Of a stretch of DNA of 40,944 nt, positions 22,757 to 30,131 are shown piece after piece (positions within the stretch are counted from its first letter, which is position 1; each line of letters opens with the position of its first letter). Location: IMG/VR virus record IMGVR_UViG_3300025669_000084, positions 1-40,944 of that record. One strand, 5' to 3'. Source of the stretch: a virus. A model generated the notes under the pieces. The model saw only the letters and a list, made by a program, of their open reading frames with translations, was not told where the DNA came from and did not search any database. The translations under genes were made by a program, and so were the position numbers.

Positions 22757-22775
22757 AATAGAATATATACTTTAT

Positions 22776-22793
22776 ATTATATATAGTTTACTA
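22776..22793 (-). promoter_or_regulatory. Early-type promoter for the LPD29-like gene
   Basis: The minus strand reads TAGTAAACTATATATAATAT. The TATA centre lies near 22782 and ATG 22756 falls at the predicted transcription start. Confidence 0.7.
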
Positions 22794-22795
22794 TT

Positions 22796-23338
22796 CTATT
22801 TTTCTAATAAACTCAACCAATAAAAATCCTTACTTAAAAACTTAGTAGTAGTAAAATCGTTACGGTCTAGAATCCATTTAAGACTCATATTATTAATCTT
22901 ATGCTCATCTAAATATTCATATTTCTTATTTGTATAATAACTAGTACTACCATAAAGGTAAGGCTTGTTGTAATGTATTATCAAAACCTTATCTTTTGCT
23001 TTCTTAACAATCTCATCAATTATCTCAGGATTCATATAATTAATACTGAATAATGAAATAATATTGTCAAAACTCTTACAAGTACTAATATAAGAATAAG
23101 CATCAGAAAAAAGGAACTCCTTATCATAACAAGAATTACAATGCTTAATCATATCATCGTTAATATCAATTCCTGTATACTTGTCAAACCTAGCTAAGTT
23201 ATATGCTAAGCCAGTACCACAACCCAAGTCTAATACACTACCTTTAAGATTTAGGAGTATGCTTCTTATCTCTTCATTCTCCTTCTTTGATTGTAGTGTT
23301 TGATACTGTGAATCGTATACCTCAGAGTAGTATTTCAT
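22796..23338 (-). CDS. Class I SAM-dependent methyltransferase
   Basis: A 180-residue protein with motif I VLDLGCGTGLAYN (residues 35-47), a GIDINDD acidic loop, and an FDNIISLFSINYM segment. This is a compact Rossmann methyltransferase without a target-recognition domain. A small-molecule, protein or modified-base substrate is possible. It starts at ATG 23338, overlapping the stop of the ParB-type gene, so it is part of the module running from 25969. Confidence 0.8.
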   Translation of the reverse strand: MKYYSEVYDSQYQTLQSKKENEEIRSILLNLKGSVLDLGCGTGLAYNLARFDKYTGIDINDDMIKHCNSCYDKEFLFSDAYSYISTCKSFDNIISLFSINYMNPEIIDEIVKKAKDKVLIIHYNKPYLYGSTSYYTNKKYEYLDEHKINNMSLKWILDRNDFTTTKFLSKDFYWLSLLEK

Positions 23339-23862
23339 AATAATAACTCAAATTCTTTTAAACAATGTGGACAAGTAACAGTAGTAACATCCTTTACTAC
23401 ATCATCAAATTTATGATTCATTTTCTCCTCTATCTTATGTATTACTTCTGCTTGTTTTACGTCAGACTTTAATAATTCAGTAGTTATTTGTTCCACCTCT
23501 TTTGATTCAAAACCTATAACATCATCCAAATCCATTAATTCACGTTCTAACATATCCTCATCCCATGAAGATAATTCTGAAAGTTTGTTATCAACTAACC
23601 TATATTCCTTAACTTGTAAATCTGTTAAATCCTTCTTTATTATACAAGGTATATCTGTGTATCCTAGTTTTTTTAATGCCTTAAAACGTTGGTGTCCTAC
23701 TATTATAGTATTATCTCCATCAAGTATTATTGCACTATTAAAACCATATTTCAATATTGATTCTTTTATTTGTTCAACATTGTTATCTGTTCTAGGATTT
23801 CTCCAATATGGTTTAATCAAATTCACATTTATTAAAACTGGTTTAGTATTATCTTTTTCCAT
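23335..23862 (-). CDS. ParB/Srx-fold protein with a C-terminal CPHC motif
   Basis: About 175 residues from ATG 23862. A TTG at 23871 is an alternative start. The N-terminal domain has the ParB signature: PYWRNPRTD, then ESILKYGFNSAI, then IIVGHQRFKALKKLGYTDIP, ending RLVDNKLSELSSWDEDML. This fold binds nucleotides or cuts DNA and is common in phage proteins next to DNA-modification genes. The C-terminus carries TCPHCLKEFELLL, a possible half zinc ribbon. It is the second ParB-fold protein in this operon. Confidence 0.82.
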   Translation of the reverse strand: MEKDNTKPVLINVNLIKPYWRNPRTDNNVEQIKESILKYGFNSAIILDGDNTIIVGHQRFKALKKLGYTDIPCIIKKDLTDLQVKEYRLVDNKLSELSSWDEDMLERELMDLDDVIGFESKEVEQITTELLKSDVKQAEVIHKIEEKMNHKFDDVVKDVTTVTCPHCLKEFELLL

Positions 23863-23867
23863 GATTA

Positions 23868-24188
23868 TCAAGTCATATTTTTATTTAATATTTCTAAATT
23901 TTCATTATCTGCTCTATTTAATATTATTGTTTCTACTAATGGACATCCCATAGTCCAATAACGTCTTCCATCAATATCATAACACATATATTTTTTATTC
24001 CAATGACTGTACTCATAACCATATTTTCTTATGAACATCACGAATTTCTCAAACATTTCTTTGTCATCATTTGATAATTTCATTTTTACAACGTATTCGT
24101 GTGGAGCCTTCTTTGCATAAGTCTTTGCAAATATCCATTTTTGTTTGTTAATCCAATCCTCAAATGCTTGATGTATAACCTGTGTCAT
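23868..24188 (-). CDS. Phage conserved protein with WTMGCPLVETI motif
   Basis: A 106-residue protein with an APHEYVVKM segment and a highly aromatic stretch ending RRYWTMGCPLVETIILNRAD. I recall this motif combination in phage proteins encoded beside PAPS-reductase-like and ParB genes, but no named function. It starts at ATG 24188, overlapping the previous stop region. The Gly-Cys-Pro may be functional (metal or thiol chemistry). Confidence 0.65.
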   Translation of the reverse strand: MTQVIHQAFEDWINKQKWIFAKTYAKKAPHEYVVKMKLSNDDKEMFEKFVMFIRKYGYEYSHWNKKYMCYDIDGRRYWTMGCPLVETIILNRADNENLEILNKNMT

Positions 24189-24846
24189 TGTTTTCTTCTC
24201 TCCATTTTTTTCTTAATAATACTTGTTTTTTAGTTTCCCAAGCCTTCTTGTATTCTGTATTCTCGAATAGTTTACTGAATCCTGTTATGTGTTTTAGTTT
24301 TATTAATTCTTCAGCTTCCATACCTAATTCATCACATATACGACTATCAGTCCATCCATTATCTAACATATTAAATACTATATTACTCATACCATTAATG
24401 CTGTGTTTCCCTCTTGCTCTATTATGTCTAATCGTACTTGCCATCTTGTCATTGATGTCTTTATCTATGAATGTTATTGGTAAATAGTTAAAGTTCTTTT
24501 TAGCTATGTCTTCATAGTATCTAGGTATACTAAATCTGTGAAATCCATCAACTATTTCATACTTTTTTAATTCTTTATTGTATATTGTTACTATTGGCAT
24601 TGTGTACCCGTCTTCTGCCACGCTTTTATGTAATAATTTCATTTCTCTATTTGCTACACTATTAGGATTGTAATCATTAGCGTATAATTGTGATATCTTA
24701 ACCCATATTGGACAATCTACTGGGTTATGTTTTAATGGAGATAATTCAAATAATATTTTTTTGATATTATTCAAGAATGTTATTTTATCCTCTAGTTTTT
24801 CAATATTGTTATACTTATTTGATATTTCTTCTTTTAATTTTTCCAT
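24160..24846 (-). CDS. ParB-fold protein, IbrB-like
   Basis: About 228 residues from ATG 24846 (MEKLKEE), chosen because GGTGAT lies four bases upstream at 24856-24851; the in-frame start at 24867 lies inside the previous gene. The core is ParB-like: WVKISQLYANDYNPN, then KLLHKSVAEDGYTMPIV, then EIVDGFHRFSIPR. IbrB-type ParB proteins pair with IbrA-type PP-loop enzymes, as here. The C-terminal quarter is helical and Lys-rich. Confidence 0.78.
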   Translation of the reverse strand: MEKLKEEISNKYNNIEKLEDKITFLNNIKKILFELSPLKHNPVDCPIWVKISQLYANDYNPNSVANREMKLLHKSVAEDGYTMPIVTIYNKELKKYEIVDGFHRFSIPRYYEDIAKKNFNYLPITFIDKDINDKMASTIRHNRARGKHSINGMSNIVFNMLDNGWTDSRICDELGMEAEELIKLKHITGFSKLFENTEYKKAWETKKQVLLRKKWREENNDTGYTSSI

Positions 24847-25969
24847 TTTTATCACCATATTTATCATGATACCTTTTTATTGTTTCTTTTGTTTGGTTTC
24901 TTACTATTATATTATGTACTCTAGTTCCCGTATAATCATTTAGTATTATTGCATTGCATTCTTCCCTAACTATACTATCAAAGTTTTTGAATTCTTCAAA
25001 TTCCTTATCCGTACGGGCAAAATCTTTTAAGAATTTTCTCCTATGGTCTACTGGTATTAGTTTTTCTAAAAGATAATCCCTATACTCTATCCAGGATTCA
25101 AACATGAATGGTAATTTCTTTAATTTAAATCCATTTTGTATTTGTATTGCACTATGTACTCCATTTAACCTTTTTAATAATTTCTTGTGTGTTTCTGGTT
25201 CTACTTCATGCAAGTAGTATAATGATTCAACTGCTGTTTCATGATGTAGGTTTGATACTCTCATATGGTTTATTGGTACTCCATGTCTGTATTGGTAGTC
25301 ATAAACCTTGTTATAATCTATGTTATTATCATTAATATATTTCCAAACGTCTGTATAACTCCAATCATATATTGGGTAGAATAAGTATTCTAATTTGTTA
25401 CTCCATGTTGTATTTTTGTATCCTAGATTTGCTGTTAATGATAAGCTTCTTGCAGGGCTTTCTTCAACTCTTACTCCTCCAATCCTTGCAACTTTTTTAT
25501 CTTTGAATTCTACATCCATAAATGCTTTGAATAATTTTTTGAATCTATCAGTACCATACTTGTTAATTTTTATGCTTATTGGGTCTTTCTTTCTCATCCA
25601 TTCTTTTCCTTCTTCCCAACAAAATAACCAATCGTGTTCGTAACTTGTAGCATTAAATAATTTTATTGGTATTTGGAGCCAGTAAGGTTTTACATCTTTT
25701 CTATACATTATATTTTTTATTACTCTTATAGTATTGCTCCATTCTGCTTCTTGGTCTATAAATAAAACATTTAATGGTAGTCTATTCTTTTCTTTTGCAA
25801 TAGTCATTGTTAGTTCAAATATTACACTACTATCTTTTCCACCACTAAAGCATAATACTACATCTTCAAATTCATCAAATATGTATCTTATTCTGTTAAG
25901 TGTTTCTTCAAGTTTAGGTTTCTTTAATGGGTATCTTATCTGTTTTTTTATCATTCTTTTTTCTACCAT
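24815..25969 (-). CDS. PAPS-reductase-like PP-loop enzyme, IbrA-like
   Basis: A 384-residue member of the PAPS reductase/ATP-pyrophosphatase superfamily. The PP-loop SGGKDSS is at residues 42-48. LFIDQEAEW follows at about 88-97, and GGVRVEESPARS is around 175-187, matching IbrA/DUF3440-type proteins. The last 11 codons overlap the start of the IbrB-like gene. Known IbrA/IbrB pairs are associated with gene regulation in bacteria, and related DndC enzymes put sulfur into DNA, so a role in DNA or RNA modification is plausible but not shown. It starts at ATG 25969 behind GTGAT. Confidence 0.85.
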   Translation of the reverse strand: MVEKRMIKKQIRYPLKKPKLEETLNRIRYIFDEFEDVVLCFSGGKDSSVIFELTMTIAKEKNRLPLNVLFIDQEAEWSNTIRVIKNIMYRKDVKPYWLQIPIKLFNATSYEHDWLFCWEEGKEWMRKKDPISIKINKYGTDRFKKLFKAFMDVEFKDKKVARIGGVRVEESPARSLSLTANLGYKNTTWSNKLEYLFYPIYDWSYTDVWKYINDNNIDYNKVYDYQYRHGVPINHMRVSNLHHETAVESLYYLHEVEPETHKKLLKRLNGVHSAIQIQNGFKLKKLPFMFESWIEYRDYLLEKLIPVDHRRKFLKDFARTDKEFEEFKNFDSIVREECNAIILNDYTGTRVHNIIVRNQTKETIKRYHDKYGDKNGKIKRRNIK

Positions 25970-25981
25970 TAAAGAATCACA

Positions 25982-26485
25982 TCAATGTTTTAGTTCTAGT
26001 CTCTTCTCTTCTGCATAATAGATAAATTGTACTTTACTACCCTCAAAATGCATAATCCCTTTTATTATTCCTGCAACCTTACCATTAGTAAAAGATACTG
26101 GTTGGAATAATTCTAGTATATCATCTTTGAAATCCTTATAATTTACTTTAGGGAATTCTACTGTTTTAATGTTATCAGCTAATGAAATTAAGAGCCAAGA
26201 ATTACAAGAGAAATGGTTACAATATATCGGTGATATGAATGGTTTTTCTATTACAATCTTATCAGGAATAGCAATAGTTTCTTTTCCAGTACAATTTACA
26301 GAAAATGGTTCGCTAAAATCATATTTTCTAGTTAATGCGTTAGCAACCCTATCATCTAGATTCTTATACAAATCATCAGTATCTGCACATAATAACTCAT
26401 CTAGTGTTGGATATAACTCCATAACCTCTTTAGCACTCTTCTTACCAATACCCTTCAATTTTATTAAATCTTTCTCAAAACTCAT
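25982..26485 (-). CDS. Helix-hairpin-helix protein
   Basis: A 167-residue protein. Residues 8-25 (LIKLKGIGKKSAKEVMEL) are a helix-hairpin-helix that contacts DNA backbone, and a second similar helix pair follows to about 55. The C-terminal about 110 residues form an unrecognised beta-rich domain with CNHFSCNS (Cys/His pair). It lies upstream of the IbrA-like gene in the same operon and may target that module to DNA. Confidence 0.65.
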   Translation of the reverse strand: MSFEKDLIKLKGIGKKSAKEVMELYPTLDELLCADTDDLYKNLDDRVANALTRKYDFSEPFSVNCTGKETIAIPDKIVIEKPFISPIYCNHFSCNSWLLISLADNIKTVEFPKVNYKDFKDDILELFQPVSFTNGKVAGIIKGIMHFEGSKVQFIYYAEEKRLELKH

Positions 26486-26495
26486 AATGTATCAA

Positions 26496-26936
26496 CTACA
26501 ATAACTTATCAACACGCTCTTTTATTTTAGTTTTCAATTTAGCAATCTGAATATTATTCATATTAACCAAATTCACAGTACGCTTCAAATTCTTATTATA
26601 ATCCTTAGTTGACATCTTAATATCCCCACTCATCCAAGACTTAGGAGCCTTACGTATGAAATGGTCCTTATGTGGTAGTAATTCTTTAATAGCAGTTTTT
26701 TTCTCTTCAATAGCCTTATTTATTGATTCAATATTCCTCAAAGCATTATTAATCTGTTCATAACTCTGAAATAATTGCCCATACATTACTGCTTTAGCAT
26801 TATTCTGTTGTTCAAAAATGTTTAATACTTCCAATGGACCATACTCTGTTATCCCACTAAGAGTTACTACTAGCTTATTGTTCTTCCTTTCTAATACTTT
26901 TTCATCTTTTATGATTTTCATACTTTCATTTGACAT
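26496..26936 (-). CDS. Leaderless coiled-coil protein
   Basis: A 146-residue protein with an N-terminal beta segment (KLVVTLSGITEYGPLEVLNI) and long helices about 50-90 and 115-146. It contains HKDHFIRKAPKSW in the middle. It starts at ATG 26936, about 28 bp from the TATA centre, and opens the module down to about 22796. Function unknown. Confidence 0.65.
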   Translation of the reverse strand: MSNESMKIIKDEKVLERKNNKLVVTLSGITEYGPLEVLNIFEQQNNAKAVMYGQLFQSYEQINNALRNIESINKAIEEKKTAIKELLPHKDHFIRKAPKSWMSGDIKMSTKDYNKNLKRTVNLVNMNNIQIAKLKTKIKERVDKLL

Positions 26937-26956
26937 AAAATATAATATATCTTTAT

Positions 26957-26985
26957 TATTTATATATTTAATTATTTATATGATT
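26957..26985. promoter_or_regulatory. AT-rich intergenic promoter region between divergent genes
   Basis: On the minus strand, AAATATATAAATAATAAAG gives a TATA centre near 26964 for ATG 26936. On the plus strand, the TATATTTAATTATTTATATG stretch could supply a TATA box about 26979 for the rightward gene at 27045, which would then have a leader of about 40 bases. This is the only divergent promoter region found. Confidence 0.5.
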
Positions 26986-27044
26986 GTGGTATTACTTCAT
27001 GGTATGCCCAGAAAGTTTTTATTCTCAAACATTAATTTGGTTTT

Positions 27045-27224
27045 ATGTCTTCTAGAAAAGTAATTAAATGTGAAGTATTCTCCAGAATCGTAGGATATTT
27101 CAGACCAACTAATAATTGGAATAGTGGAAAATTATCAGAGTTTAATCAAAGAAAAGATTTTACTGAATCACTTTCTATGGAGTCAGAGTTTGCAAAAGAA
27201 TCATTCTTGACTATTAAAATTTAA
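27045..27224 (+). CDS. Stand-alone glycyl-radical domain of class III (anaerobic) ribonucleotide reductase type
   Basis: A 59-residue protein on the plus strand, the only convincing gene in this orientation. Residues 10-35 read EVFSRIVGYFRPTNNWN followed by SGKLSEFNQRKDF, which matches the extreme C-terminus of archaeal and bacterial NrdD proteins. Gly17 sits where the glycyl radical is formed. The upstream codons have a stop at 27033-27035, so the frame is not the end of a longer intact NrdD. The zinc-binding Cys pairs that precede this segment in NrdD are absent; only Cys9 is present. It ends in a 23-residue tail not usual in NrdD. It may be a spare radical domain comparable in concept to GrcA/YfiD, a part of a split enzyme, or a relic. 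The stop overlaps the end of the convergent gene. Confidence 0.7.
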   Translation: MSSRKVIKCEVFSRIVGYFRPTNNWNSGKLSEFNQRKDFTESLSMESEFAKESFLTIKI

Positions 27225-27998
27225 AGGCTTATCATTTTCTTGGCTAGTCTTTAACATTTTTACAAAAGTAGAATACCTATACACGCTACACTCTTTTAGT
27301 TTGAACATTTCATAAACTACTCTAAAAGCATTAACCTTATATTGTCCTGCTGGATTCTCAGATTGGTCATAATATCCTTGAATTATTGGTATTACCTTCT
27401 TCTTGAATAATGAGTATAGTCTTAACCAGAATGTTTGTTCCTTAAACCATTTTCTAGAATCCTCCATCTCTATTCCATAGGATTGAGTGTATAACATAGG
27501 CATGAAGAAATCAACATTCATACTCCAAGGGAATTGACCGTAATTGAAAGCGTTTGGTACTCTCTTAATACAAGCTCCAAATCCATAAAGAGGAAATTCT
27601 AATTTGTAAGCATCAATAACAGTATTAACCTTCTTACTCATACACCTTAACTCCTTAAAACCCTTACCTGGTTTCATAAAACGTATATAATCAAGTATTA
27701 TACTATCTGGATTACACCTTACTTGTGTAAACATATCGGAAAAGTTTCTTAACCTATTAATTTGTTGTTTATAACCATAAACGTCAGCCTTAACTGCTAT
27801 ATCATAAGTGAAATCCATATCAGATAATACATTTATTAACTCAACAAATCTCTTATCAACAAAATCCTCATGATTCATCAATTGTATTATAACCTTATTA
27901 AAATCATAATCCAAATTAAGATTTAACAAATTCTGTTTCAAATTCTTAAAAAAATCCTTACTATCTAAATCCAAACTCCTAATCCAAATACTCTTCAT
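27201..27998 (-). CDS. TIM-barrel protein, glycoside-hydrolase-like
   Basis: A 265-residue protein with the pattern of putative glycosyl-hydrolase-like TIM barrels. IILDYIRFMKPG (about 97-108) resembles the FDYIRYP motif, FFMPMLYTQSYG (about 163-175) resembles the PMxYP motif, and a VIPIIQGYYDQSENPAGQ strand-loop follows. The acidic residue in the LDYIRF motif could be catalytic. No signal peptide is seen. A cell-wall or glycan hydrolase used in lysis is possible, since no other lysin was found. It starts at ATG 27998, three bases from the upstream gene. Confidence 0.45.
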   Translation of the reverse strand: MKSIWIRSLDLDSKDFFKNLKQNLLNLNLDYDFNKVIIQLMNHEDFVDKRFVELINVLSDMDFTYDIAVKADVYGYKQQINRLRNFSDMFTQVRCNPDSIILDYIRFMKPGKGFKELRCMSKKVNTVIDAYKLEFPLYGFGACIKRVPNAFNYGQFPWSMNVDFFMPMLYTQSYGIEMEDSRKWFKEQTFWLRLYSLFKKKVIPIIQGYYDQSENPAGQYKVNAFRVVYEMFKLKECSVYRYSTFVKMLKTSQENDKPLNFNSQE

Positions 27999-28000
27999 AA

Positions 28001-28204
28001 TTACTTCACTTTTTTACTAATTCTTTCAATATACTTATCCTTCTTCCTACCTAGACTCATTAAATGGTCTATTAATTCTCCAACACTACTAAACCTTTTT
28101 TCTAATAGCTTATCCATCCCTCTCATCTTGTTAATCCTCTCTTTAGTATCCTCATAAATATTGATACTAGTCCACAATGGCTTATTGCCTTTTGGTCTAC
28201 CCAT
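28001..28204 (-). CDS. Small basic DNA-binding-like protein
   Basis: A 67-residue protein starting MGRPKGNKPLWTSINIYEDT. An N-terminal strand (WTSINIYED) followed by two helices resembles a ribbon-helix-helix regulator, and the GRPKG start is basic. It starts at ATG 28204, about 27 bp from a TATA centre, so it is probably leaderless. It is cotranscribed with 27201-27998. Confidence 0.55.
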   Translation of the reverse strand: MGRPKGNKPLWTSINIYEDTKERINKMRGMDKLLEKRFSSVGELIDHLMSLGRKKDKYIERISKKVK

Positions 28205-28221
28205 AACAATAATATATATTT

Positions 28222-28240
28222 AATTATTTATATAATTAAT
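28222..28240 (-). promoter_or_regulatory. TATA promoter for 28001-28204
   Basis: The minus strand reads ATTAATTATATAAATAATTA. The TATA centre near 28231 is about 27 bp from ATG 28204. It lacks the AAAC element of the early family. Confidence 0.5.
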
Positions 28241-28243
28241 TGT

Positions 28244-28657
28244 TTATTTGTACCTATCTAATGGGATAATAATTATCGAATTACATTTAGGACATTGTTT
28301 TACTAATTGTATTCCATTAATATCATTCCTAATACTATGGAAATTCATATCAGCATTACACTTCTTACAAACTTGTGGAATATCATATTTCTTCTTTAGA
28401 ATCTCTCTTTTCTTTTTAAGTTCTATTTTAGCTTCTTTACGCTTAATATCCATCTCAAGAACTAATCTCTTGTTATTCTCTAATCTCTTGATTTCTTCAT
28501 CAATATTATTAACTTTCTCTTGGGATTCTTTTATCTCATCTTCCTCAAACAAGTTATCTAGTATCAAACTTTCAATCTTTTGTGAGTAATTATCTATTTC
28601 TTTCTGAACTTTTAATTTTGTAGTGTGTTCAACACTAATAGTCATGCTTACTTTCAT
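28244..28657 (-). CDS. Coiled-coil protein with a C-terminal zinc ribbon
   Basis: A 137-residue protein. Residues about 15-90 are a long Glu/Lys/Ile coiled coil. CKKCNADM and CPKCNSII at about 97-104 and 124-131 form a zinc ribbon. The fold suggests a nucleic-acid binding dimer. It starts at ATG 28657, overlapping the stop of 28654-28938. Confidence 0.7.
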   Translation of the reverse strand: MKVSMTISVEHTTKLKVQKEIDNYSQKIESLILDNLFEEDEIKESQEKVNNIDEEIKRLENNKRLVLEMDIKRKEAKIELKKKREILKKKYDIPQVCKKCNADMNFHSIRNDINGIQLVKQCPKCNSIIIIPLDRYK

Positions 28658-28938
28658 TGTAAATCATCCTCAGTAAGATTAAATAAGTCTTTTAATATTT
28701 CAGTAATAGCAAGTCTTTGACTACCTCTTAGTTGATGTCCTCTAAACTTTGTAATTGTTAGAAAATAATCAGGATTCCCTTTGTTTAATTCTTTAATCCA
28801 ACTAATACCTAATTGTTTTACATCACAATGAGTATAAACCACAGCACACCCAATACGTGTCTTATCCTTCTCACTAAGCTCTGCATCCAATGTTGGTAAA
28901 TCAATACATATATCTTTTAACGTTTTCAATTTTTCCAT
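28654..28938 (-). CDS. Early protein, unknown
   Basis: About 94 residues from ATG 28938, preceded by AGTGAATAAAAAAA. A GTG at 28950 is also possible. The protein begins MEKLKTLKDICIDLPTLDAE and contains IGCAVVYTHCDVKQLGISWI and an FRGHQLRGSQRLA basic loop. No family recognised. It opens the 28.9-28.2 kb operon. Confidence 0.6.
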   Translation of the reverse strand: MEKLKTLKDICIDLPTLDAELSEKDKTRIGCAVVYTHCDVKQLGISWIKELNKGNPDYFLTITKFRGHQLRGSQRLAITEILKDLFNLTEDDLQ

Positions 28939-28961
28939 TTTTTTATTCACTTAATATAGTA

Positions 28962-28985
28962 TATATTATATAGTATATATATTTA
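28962..28985 (-). promoter_or_regulatory. TATA-rich promoter for the 28938-28244 operon
   Basis: The minus strand carries AAATATATATACTATATAAT and a second TATATACTATATT. The first places the start near 28951, with a short GTGA-containing leader. A TTTA tetranucleotide tract at 28980-29002 adjoins it. Confidence 0.5.
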
Positions 28986-29002
28986 TTTATTTATTTATTT
29001 AT

Positions 29003-29159
29003 TAAGAAAGATTATATAATAATAATAATAAGGTGAGTTCCATAGGAAACTAGACGGTACCATAACACGATTATCAGGTGTTGGGATTAATGAAGAACAT
29101 GGCTGTCAAATAAAAAACCCCAACACCATAAGAAAATGATAAACCCCTAATATAATAGA
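29003..29159 (+). ncRNA. Possible structured RNA or control region with competing hairpins
   Basis: No gene covers this GC-richer stretch. A TATA-like ATTATATAATAATAATA lies at 29010-29026. Downstream are an AGTTCC/GGAAACT hairpin (29036-29051), an AACAC/GTGTT hairpin (29064-29082), and a longer stem GGTGTTGGG (29077-29085) with CCCAACACC (29119-29127). The GTGTT segment can pair with either partner, so the fold may switch. Strand is uncertain; minus-strand transcription would meet a T-run after the GC-rich arm. It could instead be an operator, origin or terminator. Confidence 0.35.
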
Positions 29160-29540
29160 TTATTTAATTTTAACCATATCACTCAAATAATAACCAACCT
29201 GAGTATAACTATCAAAACCCTGCTCCTGAAAATTAGTATAATTCTTTTTTAACAATATATTCTTCTCCTTATTCACAAAATCACTAATACTAACCGTGTA
29301 AATCTCACTTTCTTTCTCTGGTCCATACACTATTATGAATTGTATAGTCTTCCCACCCTTACTAGCTACCAACTTGATTATTTCTTTATTCAAAAACACG
29401 GCTGGTTTAAGATTATAAGGATACTTAACATGCATTACTTGAGTATCAAACTTTCTCTTGCACAGGAAGACTCCTCCATGATTAATACTACCTACAAATC
29501 TTTTACCCTGAGCTTCAGTCTTATAATGTATAGGAATCAT
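29160..29540 (-). CDS. Early protein, unknown
   Basis: A 126-residue, basic, beta-rich protein starting MIPIHYKTEAQGKRFVGS at ATG 29540. KGGKTIQFIIVYGPEKESE is a strand-loop-strand. The C-terminal segment ends YYLSDMVKIK. It overlaps the previous stop by four bases. Family not recognised. Confidence 0.65.
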   Translation of the reverse strand: MIPIHYKTEAQGKRFVGSINHGGVFLCKRKFDTQVMHVKYPYNLKPAVFLNKEIIKLVASKGGKTIQFIIVYGPEKESEIYTVSISDFVNKEKNILLKKNYTNFQEQGFDSYTQVGYYLSDMVKIK

Positions 29541-29680
29541 TTTTTCATTACTCTTTCATTTCTCTTATTATTAAATTCTACACGCTCACAACTAGAACAA
29601 ATCTTAACACTACCAGTAACATTCTCCTTAACATAATATAATATACCTAAAAGCTTGCCACAATTATGACACACGCTCAT
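29537..29680 (-). CDS. Small zinc-ribbon protein
   Basis: A 47-residue protein starting MSVCHNCGKLLGILYY at ATG 29680, with CHNC (residues 4-7) and CSSC (about 28-31) forming a CxxC...CxxC site. It is too short for many gene callers. It is coupled to both neighbours by four-base overlaps. Confidence 0.7.
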   Translation of the reverse strand: MSVCHNCGKLLGILYYVKENVTGSVKICSSCERVEFNNKRNERVMKK

Positions 29681-29907
29681 AACATACCCTCCTTTCTAAT
29701 ACCACGAATCAAAGCATAACCATAATCCTCATATATTAGCTTGGCAATACTCTGGCTCTTACTATACACTTCATCCATAAAAACCTTAGGCATATTAGAC
29801 CTAAAACCAATCTTAATTAATTCTAACTCATCATCATACCTATCGTATAATAATGGAGCTATTCCCTTGTAATCCTTTTCGTATATTCTATAACTAATAT
29901 AATCCAT
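29677..29907 (-). CDS. Small early protein, unknown
   Basis: A 76-residue protein with many Tyr and Asp (KDYKGIAPLLYDRYDDELEL) and a helical C-terminal half. It starts at ATG 29907, overlapping the previous stop. Function unknown. Confidence 0.65.
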   Translation of the reverse strand: MDYISYRIYEKDYKGIAPLLYDRYDDELELIKIGFRSNMPKVFMDEVYSKSQSIAKLIYEDYGYALIRGIRKEGML

Positions 29908-30131
29908 TATTTTTTCACCTTTTTACCATTACGTGAAGATTTACGCTTAGTCTTCAAATCAACAACCTCACCCAAAACCCTCCTGAATAACTTATTATTA
30001 TCCTCAATCCTATTTATTACTTCCGTAAACTGCTTATCACTCATAACAACCATGCTAGTAGCTTCTTTGATAATAATCGGCTTAGGATTACCAATCTCAT
30101 CAATCTCTTTTTTAACTTTAGAAAGCCACAT
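29907..30131 (-). CDS. Small early coiled-coil protein
   Basis: About 74 residues from ATG 30131 (MWLSKVKKEIDEIGN), which overlaps the end of the zinc-ribbon gene upstream. A longer reading starting at 30221 includes a poly-Val run created by reading through that zinc-ribbon gene in another frame and is rejected. The C-terminal third is Lys/Arg-rich and a central helix is likely. Confidence 0.6.
   Translation of the reverse strand: MWLSKVKKEIDEIGNPKPIIIKEATSMVVMSDKQFTEVINRIEDNNKLFRRVLGEVVDLKTKRKSSRNGKKVKK

Noticed and set aside
25147-25643. Plus-strand open frames inside the IbrA-like gene
   Set aside because: Antisense to a gene with clear catalytic motifs; composition is random hydrophobic with no start signals.
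28980-29002. TTTA tetranucleotide tract as a mobile or CRISPR-like repeat
   Set aside because: It is a simple AT-rich microsatellite with no spacers, arms or nuclease genes; no CRISPR array was seen anywhere.
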